Source of the DNA: Trichostrongylus colubriformis
Lineage: Eukaryota; Nematoda; Chromadorea; Rhabditida; Trichostrongylidae
Assembly: GCA_963978905.1 (NCBI GenBank)
Contig: OZ022258.1
Span: 55,784,591 to 55,848,590, forward strand
Direction of reading: 5' to 3'
Length of the DNA: 64,000 bases
Both the position numbers and the translations under genes were made by a program. Positions 47,014-59,459 of the stretch are shown here, piece by piece. The notes beneath the pieces were generated by a model. It was not told the DNA's origin and did not search any database. It saw only the letters and a list, made by a program, of their open reading frames with translations. Numbering within the stretch: position 1 is the stretch's first letter; every line of letters starts with the position of its first letter.

Positions 47014-47872
47014 GTATCGCTCACAGATCTTGCTATTTGTAAGCTGCAGCTTACACGTACAACGTGATTTAATTCGTCAACTGACACTTCGTTTGGAGGA
47101 TCATAGTTCATTATCTTGGCAAGAAATTCAACTTTTGGAAACTGTAGGTCCGACCAAGGGTGAAGAACAGCTCCAATTTAATGCAAGAACCCAGTTTCTA
47201 TGTGAAAGTGAGAAGATTTCGCACTTCTGGGAAATATATAGTTTTCTCAAGTGTTGGTGCATACCTTTACGTATCGAAAGGTCAATATTATGAGAAGTCA
47301 TTCAAGTACCGGCTTTTTCTTTCGCCTCTTCGTAGCTTTTAGAGGGTTTCAAAAGCAATTCGAAGAGAAGATTTTCTCGGGATGAAAATCGTTGCGATAG
47401 TGCTATGGTGGCTATTCTCGGGAAGATTTTTATGCAACGTCATAAATTTCGATCGCTAAGCAAGGAAAGTGTGCTGGAAGCTGACTAGCTCTTCCTTTTC
47501 CGTGTTTTTCGCTTCTCTTCACTCAGTCATCACGTCTCTGTCAATACTATTCATGTTCAAGTCTTGAAACCGGTCCGTGTCTGTCTTTGAACCTGTCCGT
47601 ACCGCTTTCCTCCTTCGATTTTTTGGATTTTGCAAAAAAAACTGCACGATTTTAGCTAATGCGCGTTGTCAACGCTGAACAGGTATGTGCACGGAGATGG
47701 CTATCTTTTTAGTTTCGTACAATGGAAGCAAACACGGACTGACACTCGAACTATTCGTGCAAAAAACGTGACGACGAGTCAATTAACTGCAGAACAACTA
47801 CTTAGATTGAATAAAGCACCATTACTTTCGCTTCGGCGCACCCGTGGCACTCGTTTCTTGATGCACCGCTGA
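47014..47872 (+). CDS. candidate gene, plus strand, unrecognised
   Basis: Three exon-like frames follow good acceptors. 47014-47143 (after TTTCTACAG, donor GTAGGT) encodes LHVQRDLIRQLTLRLEDH and WQEIQLLET. 47343 onward (after CTTTTAG) encodes RVSKAIRREDFLGMKIVAIVL. 47683-47872 (after CTGAACAG) encodes YVHGDGYLFSFVQWKQTR to a basic tail ending FLMHR and TGA. Exon 1 ends in phase 0 and exon 2 can start in phase 0. Exon 2 to exon 3 needs a weak donor. The upstream start was not found. No family is recognised. Confidence 0.35.
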
Positions 47873-48906
47873 GGAATCAAAGTTGTGGAAAGTGGCTTCC
47901 TCTGCATCGTATCCTTTAAACTTCTTTCTACCCTGCTGTAGACCATTATTGCTATATTGGTGGAACATCTGGTATTACAAAAAAAACCTCCCTGACACCT
48001 CTTTCTCGTTGAAAAATCATATATTCTCCATGTGTCGCACGCAATCGTCTGACAAAAGTATGAAGGTGGAACAGAAAGGCCCGCCGCGTTAGCTCAAGGA
48101 AGGGCTCTGAGAAGGTTCAACACTTCGACACCTAGACATATCTAACCTATTCATCCGTAAAATCCACTTGTTAGGGTGCCAGAGAGGGGTCTTATAGCCA
48201 GATTTATGGAGCATTCCATACAACACTATGTCAATCAAAAACTATCTGAACGGGGAACTAACTCCGCTGCGCAGAACTATAACAATACTACCAACGCTCT
48301 GGCAGCACTTTGACCCTGTGCATAAAGTGGGACGAATGGGGTTATACTGTTAGAAATCGAGGTGTAATGGCTCTTCAGAACCATCAACTGACAGAAAATT
48401 GAAGGAAATTGTCATTGACTTCCCCAAAGGCAATGGACAAGTGACACGCTGAGTAAAGTGGAATTCGCACCGTCTTTCATTGGCGTCTTGCATGTCAAAG
48501 GAAGGGCGGGGTTGGTGACAAATCCAACAGTATGGTTTTTACAATTGATACAGCTCATGATCTTGCTCACAGAATGACACGAAATTCAAATTTCTCCCGC
48601 GAAATAGTGTCCAGATGGTGATTCAGTCGACCAGAAATCTCAATGTACTCAGTTTTGCTGTGTCATAAACCTTTCGGCAAACCGGTACTCTTGGGTGTGG
48701 CAAATTGGAAGGGAGACACTACTGTCAGGGATCCAAGGAGAACTTGTAATTCGAAGTGTTTTTCTACTTCTATAGCCATATATGACGATATTAATTTCGT
48801 TACAGGGATACATAGTCGTGCATATATATAGGAAAGCTCTAATTCTGGAGAACTACTCCGCTTTTTCATAAGGCACTACTCACATTATTTTTTCCTAGCC
48901 ATCATG

Positions 48907-49040
48907 TTTGACGGAGGTGGTGTAGTGACAGGTGACGTGTACTTCCACTCTCACGGTGTGAGGATCAAATCCAGCATCAACACCCGCTCTAAACCTTGGC
49001 TTGACAATTTGGCAAGCAATCGTGTCGGGTTTTTCAGACT
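48907..49040 (+). mobile_element. tRNA-derived SINE-like repeat, copy D
   Basis: GGTGGTGTAGTGACAGGTGA, CTTCCACTCTC, a box-B-like GGATCAAATCC and CAACACCCGCTC in the same order as in copy A. It ends in TTGGCTTGACAATTTGG with no clear tail. Confidence 0.65.
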
Positions 49041-50019
49041 CGTAATGTAATCTGAATGCTTTATCTGGTCTCAAGCTATTGACTTCTTTTTTGGTAACCT
49101 CTACTTCACTGATCTGTGATTCCGCAATGCAGCAAAGCTTCGCACGGGGTTTTACTCACGCTCCTGAAAGTACCTCTCATGTTTTATTTTCATGATTTCT
49201 TGTTCTTGACTTTCTCAGCTAAGGAAACTCAAAGTGATATTGAAAAATGAAGGACTTTACATGAAAATAGAACTGCGTGCCGTAAAACGTCACAAGATTA
49301 TGCTTTGGGCGGTACCCACATCTCAACGCAAAACTTTTTTTACACTATAGGAACGCGTTTCTGGAAATTTTATCGTTTCACCTTCCGACGTTCTCTTATG
49401 TAATTTAGAAGTTAATCGCTAATAAAAATGAATTCTTTTTCATCACACTTATTTTCCCCTGCAGCTCGATAGATATAAGTAGTAGAAGTATGTGAATAGC
49501 GATGTCAAGTGTGCGATCTGACAGGACAAGAGGAAAACTGATTTTGCCGTCGATCGCGAACGGTTGTTCGGGGATTGGATTCGAGTCCGTAGATACAGTT
49601 TCAGTTTGCCGAATAGCTGGCTAGCTTGATTTTCAGAGCAGCTATGCATTTCTATTTTTTCTCCTTCATAAAAACTTCCAAAAATGTTCTCGTTGTTATG
49701 TCTACTCCTTTTGCTTTTCATGTATTTTCTTATATTATGAAATTTCTTTCTGAAGGATTTCAACTCATTTCGATTTCACTCTTCGATCATCACGGTGGCT
49801 TTGAAGTTATTCTTTGGAAGTTCATCTGTCGAATCGTTCTCATCGAACGCAGTTTAAGCACTCTTTCTCGCCTGTTGTAGAGATAAACAAGTTGTGAATT
49901 TTTTGTAAGCACCGCCCACCAGGGTATCCTCCGCCCTCTGCTGTCTCGTCCATTCTCACAGAAATCTCGCTACTAAACCGTTGTGGAATCCAATGAAGTA
50001 TTTCGTATTGTACAACTAA
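49041..50019. other. no recognised gene
   Basis: A minus-strand frame at 49449-49763 and a plus-strand frame at 49626-49880 overlap. Neither has family motifs or good splice context. Confidence 0.35.
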
Positions 50020-50021
50020 TA

Positions 50022-50380
50022 TTAGGTTGTCCGGAAAGTTTTCGGACTGAAATCGGAAAACATTGTGTAGTTAGCAACTTTATTGACATCGTATACTGTG
50101 GATTTTAGAGTATTCGTAAGGTCTGAAGCTGGCGTACAGAAAGGTTGGGTCGAGCCCCACAGGTAGCGTGCACGAGCCGTTTGTTCTATCTTTGTGGTGG
50201 AGATTTCTTGAGCGATTCGTCACCGTTGTTGAACTTGTGGTACCAGTGGAAGCACGTCGAGCGACAGGGGACTTGCCCCTTTATTGTTTCCTGCAGAAAG
50301 CGATGGGCCTCGTTCGCGCATCGGCCAGAGCCGTACTGTAGAAGCAGAAATGGTCGGTAGAGCAGCTTCTTGTCATCCAT
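50022..50380 (-). mobile_element. mariner remnant keeping the transposase N-terminus
   Basis: One end is TTAGGTTGTCCGGAAAGTTT after a TA, a mariner-type terminus. On the minus strand an ATG at 50380 opens a frame beginning MDDKKLLYRPFLLLQYGSG and continuing through STCFHWYHKFNNGDESLK, the first helix-turn-helix typical of mariner/SETMAR transposases (residues about 1-65). The frame then runs directly into terminal sequence. The catalytic D,D34D region is missing by internal deletion, and the other end was not found. Confidence 0.72.
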
Positions 50381-52600
50381 TGCGAAGGCACTACTGGGAA
50401 CAGGAAACGACATGTAGCACATGCTGCTGACAGGTACAAATACCGGACATAAAACACAAATCCCCCAAGTTAGGTCCGCCCTGTGGCGAAATCCCGGTGA
50501 AAAATGCGCCTCCAAGCTGTAGAAAGGCGCAACGGATAAGAGCTGCCGCCTTTGGATGAACGACCCCGCCTCCAAGCCACGCGATTCCTGGTTGGCTACG
50601 ATGAGAGCGGCCAAGGATATGCGGTGAGATTGAAGGTATTGCAGCTCGCTTTCGCAGTTTTAGCCTGTAGTTCACTCCAGGAAAGAGATGCTGTCGTATT
50701 TCCAAACATTCTCTTGTGTTTACTTGGCAGCATGCTCATGGAAGTTTCGTTCGTAGTATCCCCTCTTGACGGAAAGGTCGTCCGCGTTGAGGATCAACGA
50801 TAGAAGGGGGTCCTATTTCTCGGGTTTTGGCCATTTCCATCCGTTTTTTCTCCACTGTCCTGTTACTAGGCATCTCGACTTTCAGATTCCTACTTCGTTT
50901 ACTTTTCGCCCGAATTTTCCCTAATGTTGCCTTCGAGCTGTCGAGCTAAGGCCATCTTGTCGTTTGCAGAACTTCATCCCACGAGTTGCATATGCATGCT
51001 GAGACTAATCTAGACATCTGTAGTAGTTTTACTAGTAGTAGCCTTGACTGGTTGCCGCAGATTTTACGCGGGCCATTTCTAGATTAACTAGATTTCGGAT
51101 AACTGGGAATAATGACGTTTCTGAAGAAGTGAATGCGGAAGAAATTGTCATGGAAAACGCTGGTAATTTTCTAGCAATCGCGAAGAGTCATTTCAGATCC
51201 ATGAAAATTTCTTCGTGATTTTTCTCTTTAGCTCACGATTCTTCTTGTCTAGGTGAGGCTTAAAGGCACGTTTAGAGACAGCGTGTTCTGTAAACGAACA
51301 TTTGGGATGTGATAATGTGCAGCGAAACTTGCGATAAAAACGCGCCTTTGGAGCGCTCATGCGATCTTAGCTCCTTCATCCCGAGCTCACGCTTAAGTGG
51401 CGGAATTTGATTCCCATTCGTGATTATATTACACAAATGATACAACAAAGAGCAAAAACGAGTGAAACAATGAGAGGGAGAATAAGCGAAAGAGTAATAA
51501 GGGTGTGATTATGGAGGATCCTCGAAGCCTTGCCAATACGTCGATTTCACACTCGAAGTATTGGCCAGGCTTTGTGTGTGCAGTTGCGGCGAAGCGAACG
51601 AACTGCATTTTCTACCGTAGGCCGATATTCCCCACCCTCAGTGTCCTTGAAGGTAGCCACACACGCTGTTATGAAGCTGAAGTGCAAGGCGCCTCCCACG
51701 GTGATAGGTGAAGGTCGTATATTTTCAATCATTGTGTCTGTACAGCAGCACCTCTGTGACCAAGCTGGGATTACCTGAGTAGAAAGCGTATTATGAGAGT
51801 ACTCGCCATTAAAGGTAGAGTAACGAGTGCACTCAAAGCTACAGCCGATAATCGTAATCTTAACCGTGAGAGGGCTGGGTATTGCAGATACAAAGCAACG
51901 TTTGGAATCTGCCTGATATCTTACTAATATCTTTTTGTCGGAAAGTAGTCTGGCGTTCAGGGTCCTCTTCCCGAGATGGACAATGGAGCGCCGTATGGTG
52001 CATTATCGAGGTGAAACCTAGGGTGCAATGTAATGAAAAAGGAAGTGTTCTCGAATTAGGGCCATTATTACATTAGCGCCATCCATTGTATTAGCTTCTT
52101 ACCGCGAGGTCAAATGGAGGTGTAACGAAAATTCATGGCATAAGAAGACCTCCTTGTTATACCTTCGCGTTCTTTATGTTTCCAGCGGCTCTGAAAGCAC
52201 GAATGTATTAGGGTCACGCGTGCGAAATAGGTTACTCTCTCTTTTCAAATTAACCTATAATCGAACTATCGTTCAACTCAATCCCTTCATTTGGCTAATC
52301 AGTAATTGCATCGCTGTACCTCCTTGACAGTCCAATGTATGTACGCTTTCTTGAAATCTCACAATTTTGCTTGATAATTCCATTACGCTCCTTTTTTGGC
52401 AAATTTATTGTCTCTTCACGACAACCATTTGCAGTTTCGTGACCGTTATTTTTACGTTCTGCTTCTACATCCGCTATACCTAAATTTCAGTAGTGCGCAC
52501 ATGACTCTTGTTTTACAGTGTTTGATGATATCAGAATGGTCACCAATATTTTAAATTGTCTACCCTTTTCTGACAAGTTTGCCCCCAATTCGTGGCTGAA
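50381..52600. other. repeats but no recognised gene
   Basis: Contains the second copy of the 38555-38900 repeat at 51255-51560. A block at about 50805-50870 resembles 58425-58490 (shared TTCTCGGGTTTTG-type text). Open frames at 51505-51778 lie in the repeat-derived region. No exon is supported. Confidence 0.4.
51255..51560 (+). repeat. dispersed repeat, copy 2 of 3
   Basis: Matches 38555-38900 in order and orientation, including CTGTAAACGAACATTTGGG and AAAAACGCGCCTTTGGAGCGCT. Confidence 0.6.
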
Positions 52601-52847
52601 TGGGATCGAACTTACTTTTTGAGTATAGTATCCTTCTTGTGATTTTATGTTAGTGGATCTAGTAGTTCGAACCCACTTTCAAGTACAGTATCCTTCTTGT
52701 GATTTTATGTTAGTGGATCTAGTAGTTCGAACCCACTTTCAAGTATAGTATCCTTCTTGTAATTTTATGTCAGCGGATCTAGTAGTTCGAACCCACTTTC
52801 AAGTATAGTATCCTTCTTGTAATTTTATTCCAGCGGATCTAGTAGTA
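52601..52847 (+). repeat. tandem array, about four 60-bp units
   Basis: Successive units begin at 52621, 52681, 52741 and 52801 with a period of exactly 60 bases, each carrying AGTATCCTTCTTGTGATTTT (or AATTTT) and GGATCTAGTAGTTCGAACCC. A worn partial unit precedes the array from about 52601, and the last unit breaks off at about 52847. Each unit has a GTTCGAACCC motif like a pol III box B, inside an AGTGG...CCACT hairpin. Confidence 0.95.
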
Positions 52848-54163
52848 AGCCGCCTTCAGTGGGTGAGGCGAGTAATATGTTGGAAGTCCACAACTATAGG
52901 AGAGCCCTGAGGCGGGAGTTGGTTCTGCTCCGGTTCTGCTCCGTTTCTACTACTATCATCCATGACGCTCCATTACTAAAACATATTCCCCTTTCGTCGA
53001 GAGCCAATGCAATAGTAATATCGTAGCTAAATAATGGTTGTTGACGGAACAGTTTATTGCCTTTGTTCTCGACCGCTTAAAATGAGTATCCCATGGCACG
53101 AACCAACACAGCACGTGGTGGTAATGTTTGCAATTTTGTCGCCCGAAGAGATTTTACTGCAGTTCTTTACGCTCTATATTTTCGAGATGAGTGTTCGATG
53201 AACTGAGTATGTTCAGCAGACTGAGAAGAATAACATTTGCAAAGTGCTGGTAATAAAAAACACGCTTGAAAGATTGGTGTTTGCATGCATGTGCTGCGAG
53301 AAATTGCGAAGCCAGTAGCGACACCAGCAATCAGCAACTGAGTTGGCTACGTGACTACGTGACCGTGAAAGTCATTTGTGGGCAAAATGGTTCATGCAAA
53401 AAAGAGGGTCAGATGTCGGTGACACTTAGGGAGAGAGGGATAGTAACTAATTCCTAGGACCACTGCTTATACCTGTCAGCTTTGCATTGGGAAGGAAATT
53501 TGCATTGAATAATGTTCTGCGGAGCGGAATCACTTGCGGGTTCAGATGCGGTTTTTTAAAGCTCTAAAACCGGCACTTTTGTTGGCACTAGTAGACCGGA
53601 AGAGACAGAAATACAGTAACCATGCCAGAAATCTGCAAAGGAAGGTACCGTACACGTTTATTCGGAGTTCGGGAGGTTTTTGTTGCGTTGGAATCCGTCA
53701 GTGATTGTGGCAGCCGGATCTAATCGAGGCGTTCCCACGGTTGAGAAGTGAGTTGTGTACTAGGCTTCAGTCACACAGCTTTCTTTCTGGTTCTTGTCCG
53801 CCAGATACAGCTGTGGTGGCCTAACTCGTAACATGCTTCCAAGTGTTTGTATGACCACCTACACTTTTTGAAGCGCCGTCCACTTGTATTGTCATCAGAA
53901 CCGCTGTGGTAATTGAATTTCTCTTGTTCTGTATAACGACTCTCTGGACAACCAATGTACGACGATCTCCGTATTGCAGTGTGGCGCCAACCCACTGGCC
54001 ATAAAAGGATGGGAGCCTTGTTTGCCAGGATGCGCATCCATCCGAGACTCGATACCGGCCACATGCGTTGTAGCGACGCCAGTTGTCGCTACCCTATCTC
54101 CGCTTTCCGTTATTATATGTGCTGGAAAGGGAGCAAAAGCTTTCAAAACTATCTGAATACCAA
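52848..54163. other. no recognised gene
   Basis: Minus-strand frames between 54146 and 53771 lie in overlapping phases (for example the Cys- and Lys-rich text ending RTRTRKKAV). I could not choose between them or name them. Confidence 0.35.
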
Positions 54164-54313
54164 ACCACCTTTAGTAATAGGGCGCCGATTTATTGAAGCA
54201 AGTCAAAGGTATTTTATTAATGCAGTCATCTGTAAGAAAATCTTCTGTCGGCCAAGGAAAAAAGATGGTTTGGCTTTGTTTCAATAAATCGGCGCCCTTT
54301 TACTAAAAGTGGT
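54164..54313. mobile_element. 150-bp hairpin element with adjoining half copy
   Basis: Left arm (54164-54209) and right arm (54266-54313) share AGGGCGCCGATTTATTGAA and its inverse AATAAATCGGCGCCC. A third, diverged arm (GGCGACGATTTATTGGAACA) follows at about 54318-54345. Confidence 0.75.
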
Positions 54314-54480
54314 TCGGTAATAGGCGACGATTTATTGGAACAGCCGGTTCCATTCTCAAAGAGTCCCCATCAATCAAGACATTATGATCAGCTGAAGAAG
54401 TTCTCAACTTTAATTGTTTCGCAGTGGATTCCGCTGCATTGCAGCTAGGCCACTTCTTTGTAGGAAAATATTCCGTTGGC

Positions 54481-54817
54481 TTAGGAGGTTTCTATTGTTC
54501 TCAACAGTGAAGAAGTCGTCAATATGGATGTTCCCCACCAGGAAGTGTTGATACGAAGAGACACTTTTTTTCGGATGTCGCACGGTGATGAAACTGTCCC
54601 ATCTGTCATTTCCTCGTCGATATACTCACATATGTCGAGAATGCCGACAGATGTGGCGTTTGGCTTGCTGCACTTCACTACAGCCAGTTTATTTCCTGGC
54701 CTCCCTCGCGTAGTCGAACGGCAAAGTTTGTACGATAGTTTGTCAACTTCAGAAGCTGGAAAAACACGAACATGTGCAACTTTGGCTGTTCCTCGTAGTG
54801 AATAATAAGAGAAAATC
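54481..54817 (-). CDS. candidate terminal exon, 112 codons
   Basis: After an AAACAG acceptor at 54818 an uninterrupted frame runs to TAA at 54481. It starts IFSYYSLRGTAKVAHVRVFP, continues through KCSKPNATSVGILDIC and ends near NTSWWGTSILTTSSLLRT. There is one sequon (NAT), and the cysteines would suit a secreted protein. No upstream exon or family was identified, and a 93-codon frame exists on the opposite strand (54524-54805). Confidence 0.33.
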
Positions 54818-55942
54818 CTGTTTGGACCGAGGGAATGGGTTTTATTCCAGCCGTGCTAACGGGATCCTCATTCCTTTTTATTCTTTCACCTTCCCTCCGT
54901 ATATACAATACCCATGACACAGGAGACGGCAGGAAGGAGTGTTTACTAAATCTGCACAATATTGATAGAGTAAAAGGATAAAACGTTTGATGTCGAATGC
55001 AGATTCCACGCTCACCATAAGGAGGGTGGAAGTGAGTCATGATTCGTGGTAAAGCCTTGGGGCGTTTCCGCCACGCCCATCGACTTGCAGAAGGGCGAGG
55101 CACGGCGTCCCCGAATATAAACCTATGTGTCGATGTAGCTGCACCCTTCCTTCTGATGAACCCAACAAACGCCTCTAAAACTGTATCTCCTTCGTGGGTA
55201 TGCCACGCATTCTGCTTCCTCCTGAGATTCTATTTGAGTGATGTTTGAATGAGATTTGACCTTTACAATGGCTTGCGGTGACCAGCCCTTTCCAAGAAGC
55301 CTTCATATACTGCAGCGTGAGTTTCAAACCATCCATTATCTACGGAGTAATGCAGCTAAGTTTGCGCGGAGAGGCATTCATACAGGATTCGATACAGCAT
55401 CTCCCAGACCATGCGATATCCGTGAACACCAACTTGAGATAACTGATTGAAATCGAAATTTTCAACTACCCGATGTTTTCTGGCGGCAGGTAATAGACGC
55501 CATTGATTGTGCAAACCTTACTAAAGATATAATCTTCTAGGATAAGCTAGAGAACGTGTGGGCGCTGAGCAATCTACCCGCATAAAGTCTTCTTCGAATA
55601 ATAGTCAGTTCCTGGAAAGTGTAATAGAAGAGTGAGACAAAAAAATCACAGTGATTAAATGCCGAGGCCAACCGCTGAGGTTGACTCTCGAACGATAAGT
55701 TATTGCTCAGTGAGTGATTCGGACCCTTCGTTTTATTACGTCCATTCTACTACCATTTAAAAACGTATTATCGAGAGATCTTTGTGGTCCTTTTTTCCGG
55801 AGAGCTGTAGCAGTTTCATGGTAGATAATCTGATGAGCATTTTGTTACTGTTTGTAGCTGCTTACAGAAAATATTATTTCAAATGGATTCACGTGAGTTT
55901 GTTCCCACAGCCAACATAGAATCGGTGTCATGGACCGTCTGA

Positions 55943-56131
55943 ATGAGCTTCAGAGTACATAGTGGTTTCGGAGTCCCAGATAACTCTTGTGCCAACGTTC
56001 GCAAAGACTGTATGGATCAGAAGACTCGGCGAGTGATTAACTTGGGTGGCTGGGGTGACTTGTCAGAACGCGACGCGGCGTTTGCAATTGCTGCGATGCC
56101 ATTGCCCAAAACTTGTCACTATTTTCACCGA
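55943..56131 (+). CDS. candidate first exon, 63 codons
   Basis: An ATG at 55943 lies about 33 bases after a TTCCCACAG acceptor and opens 63 codons to a CACCGA/GTGAGC donor in phase 0. The text includes NSCANVRKDCMDQKTRR and NLGGWGDLSERDAAFA. A short upstream ATG frame of 10 codons precedes it. The next exon was not found and the family is unknown. Confidence 0.33.
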
Positions 56132-56908
56132 GTGAGCGTGATATCTCTATACTTGGGTTTTGTGCTTTTTTCCAATATTTTTATATATCTTCAATTATTC
56201 CGAGAGTGGAAGTCCCTGTGCACAGCCGAGTCATTCCGTTTTGGCGCGTGTGTAACGTGGTATAAGTGTTCTGTAGGTGGATAACAACTTTGAAAGCAAG
56301 TATCCAGGCTTTCTGTGAAACTGATTTTTTCGACCCATTTTTATTTTGTGAGCACTAACAGCAGCTTTTCATCTTCTGAGAGTCGACCCACTTCCGAATG
56401 ACTGATGATATGGAATAGTCACTCAATTAGCACAATATTTTAAAGAGTATGGCTCATGAGAATCAGTGTTATTGAATTATTGTGAGATGTGGTTGGATGC
56501 TCAATCTTCCTCTCCGAATATCTTTCCTGTCTGCTACCGTTTTTTATTGTTCGTGAGGACCTTTTCGAAGTCCTTGTTAAGTCCTTTTTGGCTGGGTTGG
56601 CTGCATTGCTAGGATCCTGAGTTATGGGTGGAATTCAGTCATGATACCACGTCATTTATTAGCACCAGAGAAAACGAGGGAAGCACAACATTCACAGTTC
56701 GGATCAGGAGGATATTGGCCAGTTTGCCCGTCACACAACATCTCTAGAATAAGTTAATTTTCATTACTGAAATTCTACGAAGGACGCCATCCTTTCTTTT
56801 TAGTTATGTGCGAGTTTTAAAGAATATGCGATTTTGAAACCCGGAATGGTTTGACCTGAAGCTCAGTTCTCTTTAATTTATAGCCAGCACGCGTCTTTCC
56901 AGTGATTT

Positions 56909-57214
56909 ATGGAAGTTATGCAATCGTTCCAGGCACTTTATTTCTATTCCCTCAAATTTCTGTCTGAGACGCACGTCCCTTTGGTAAAATTCTGCACAAG
57001 AATTGACGAATGGAACTCGTTGTTGGACTATTCAATTTGCACGTCTAATCATTGCCGGTTGGATGGGCTTTCCGATGAATTCTTTTTTCTTAACCTGTTT
57101 CCTTATTGTCAGTGCGCTTTTAAAATGGAGCTAATGTTGGTGGTCCCTTATGAAATAATCGTTCATTATCGTGATATTCTCCGCAATTCACAAACTCTCA
57201 AGGCAGATGCCTAG
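56909..57214 (+). CDS. possible single-exon gene, 101 residues
   Basis: A complete frame from ATG to TAG. The ATG lies 6 bases after a TCTTTCCAG acceptor, the usual place for spliced-leader addition. The product starts MEVMQSFQALYFYSLKF and has six cysteines and alternating hydrophobic patches (LVVPYEIIVHYRDILR). No signal peptide, no known domain. It could equally be an internal exon of a larger gene together with 55943-56131. Confidence 0.38.
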   Translation: MEVMQSFQALYFYSLKFLSETHVPLVKFCTRIDEWNSLLDYSICTSNHCRLDGLSDEFFFLNLFPYCQCAFKMELMLVVPYEIIVHYRDILRNSQTLKADA

Positions 57215-57555
57215 TTTATTTTTTCGTCTGGTAGAGCAATGTTCGATCTTGAAGGCTGTTCGCACCGTTTCGAGCTCTGCGCTCACTCCAAATTAATTGC
57301 TTCATCCCAAGGAAGCACTGCGGTATATTCTAAAACACTTTTCCTTCTTCATAAGATGTTCTGTTCGAAAGAAAGGAAGCATATGGCCACAGTGTTTTCG
57401 AGCACTGCATCAATGGCCTATAGTGCTTTAGCTATGCCCATCTTCGGTGTGCTGCGCTTATACTATGAGGGGGCTGTGCGGCGTGAAAGCGTGACTCGAC
57501 TTCCGGGAGCCTCTGCTTTGTCAGTTTCATGCATCTCTCACCCCCAAAGCGCACC

Positions 57556-57795
57556 GGGTGTGTACCCTTATGTCATGATTTCGCACAGCGGCATGTCGCA
57601 AGCGAAGCAACGCGGACGAGCTAAAGGCCCCATGCTGTTGGGTTCTGAAGCGATCACTAGTCAACTGCGTATCGCGCCCCTAGCATTACCGTGTACATGT
57701 TCTAAGACCCAACTACCGCAACTCGCATAGCTCGCACACACTGCGTCGAACGCCGCTCATCGTCGTGCGAAATCCTGACGTAAGGTTACGCACCC
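57556..57795. mobile_element. GGGTG...CACCC inverted-repeat element, copy 3
   Basis: Starts GGGTGTGTACCCTTATGTCA and ends with the inverse of GGGTGCGTAACCTTACGTCA. Flanks AAGCGCACC and AAGCTCACC match at 8 of 9. The interior matches 4668-4896. It extends an overlapping open frame by chance. Confidence 0.8.
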
Positions 57796-58525
57796 AAGCT
57801 CACCGCATACTGTCTGCTCCACAGTGTGATGTGCATATGCTTTCGAAGAAAGATTACTTTGGGGAAAAAAGCCACGGTCATAGTTTCCAACTATCATTTG
57901 ATTCCTCACAAAGGAAGTTTTATTTCCATAACACGAATAACATTTTTTGAATTTTTGATTGTGCTGCTGCTATATATCGTGCAATACCGGCTCAGTTACG
58001 CTGCACCGTACACATCACCCCTTTCATATGACTTATTGATGTCAATTTCTTTTCCTTCATTGTTTTTTGTTGAAATTCCCTCTGGCGTTTTCTAGCCGTG
58101 AGTTCTGCAGGGGTGGAGATTCTGCAACGCTGGTCCCACTGCTCGCAGTTCTTATAGCATTCGCATGACCGTAATTCAGCAGTGTTAGACGATTCCCCGG
58201 TCGAGTTTCCCGAGCGAATTTGCGCCAACAAATGCTCCAACGTTCAATTAACACTTTCTTTTAAGCTACTCTGATTTATTCAAGAGTCTGTAGCCTAGCT
58301 CCGATGAGTGAGCAAGTTACATTTTGTATATGACTGCCATGCATTGCCGTTTCGCAGTCCTTCGATCGATCAGTGATCGGACGCACCGCAAACACGTCCT
58401 CCGCAAGTTATCAAAGTGCAAGGGTCCCATTTCTCGAGTTTTGTGCCCTTTCATTTCTCCGTTCCTTCGCTGTTGCACTTTTACCATTTCCTTTCCAATA
58501 ACTGATCAGATTTTTCTCTTACTAC

Positions 58526-58734
58526 CTCCAGGCATCTGGGTCCCACCAGCATATGAATGAAAACATCGTAAAGAAGCCCCTTAAGGACGTAATAGTCGCC
58601 CATCCGTAATAGTGTACGAAAATAAACAGACCTCGAAGTGCATCTGTCCTTTTGCCAGAACGCCGCGATGTGTAATTCAATAAATAAATGCTGGGGTCGT
58701 AAAATCCCTTCATTATATCGAATGTGGCTGGATG
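58526..58734 (-). CDS. internal exon of an unrecognised membrane protein
   Basis: Bounded by a CTTGCCTTTAG acceptor and a GTAGTA donor, it encodes 69 codons plus two bases. It starts HPATFDIMKGFYDPSIYLLN, has a basic TSRRSGKRTD linker, then a hydrophobic and aromatic stretch (GLFIFVHYYGWATITSL and FFTMFSFICWWDPDAW) that should span the membrane once or twice. The aromatic-rich pattern is strongly protein-like. I could not name the family or find its neighbours with certainty. The open frame at 58254-58057 on the same strand may be the next exon, but the phase does not fit cleanly. Confidence 0.5.
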
Positions 58735-59459
58735 CTAAAGGCAAGTACTCTCCTTTGATGACTGACTAGGGTCATTTCCTGTTAAGTACCATGCAGCATA
58801 GTCTTTGAGATTCAGATTCGTTTCAAAACACGGGAGGTTGTATTTAGCAGTTCTGAAAGTGATAGTAGTTCTTCAGGGATGGGAGTGTTCAAGAGCTTGT
58901 AAAGGCTGTGATGGATAGGGGATCTTGCCATAATCAGATTACGCGATTACCTTACTGAGACAGTAGTTGCGTGTCTTTACGTCCGTCCCTCCATTCCTCC
59001 GTCCCTCCGCTCGTTTGTTACGAAATTAGGTATCATATGAAAAACGACTTGAGGAGATGGGGACAAACTCGGGATGGGTAGGGTATGAACAGCAAGTAAA
59101 GAGCGAACATGGACAATGTTAATCCTCTCACGTTGGGCGGAATGTGCACGTAAACGATCAGTCCTTTGGTCAAAAATTGTTTTTAGGGTTCGAAAGTGGT
59201 CCAAATGTGAGGAAAAGGTGCGCTGAGGTCAGCCATGATAACTCGGGTCCAACCCACCCTTGATACCAGAAAAAATCAGCAGAAACACCAATGTCCACGT
59301 TTTTTGAACACACTTAAAATGAGCGTAAATCCACCCACACCCGGCGGAGCGTGATGTGGCAAGAGTACTGATAAATTCACAGAAAAAAGCAATTCCGAAC
59401 GACCCACTGACGCTCACGATGATACGCGCGCTGGTGTGCGCTAGCCCAACTGGTTTATA

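Noticed and set aside
57239..57730. 163-codon plus-strand frame
   Set aside because: Its last third is the inserted GGGTG element at 57556-57795; the rest has no recognisable motif.
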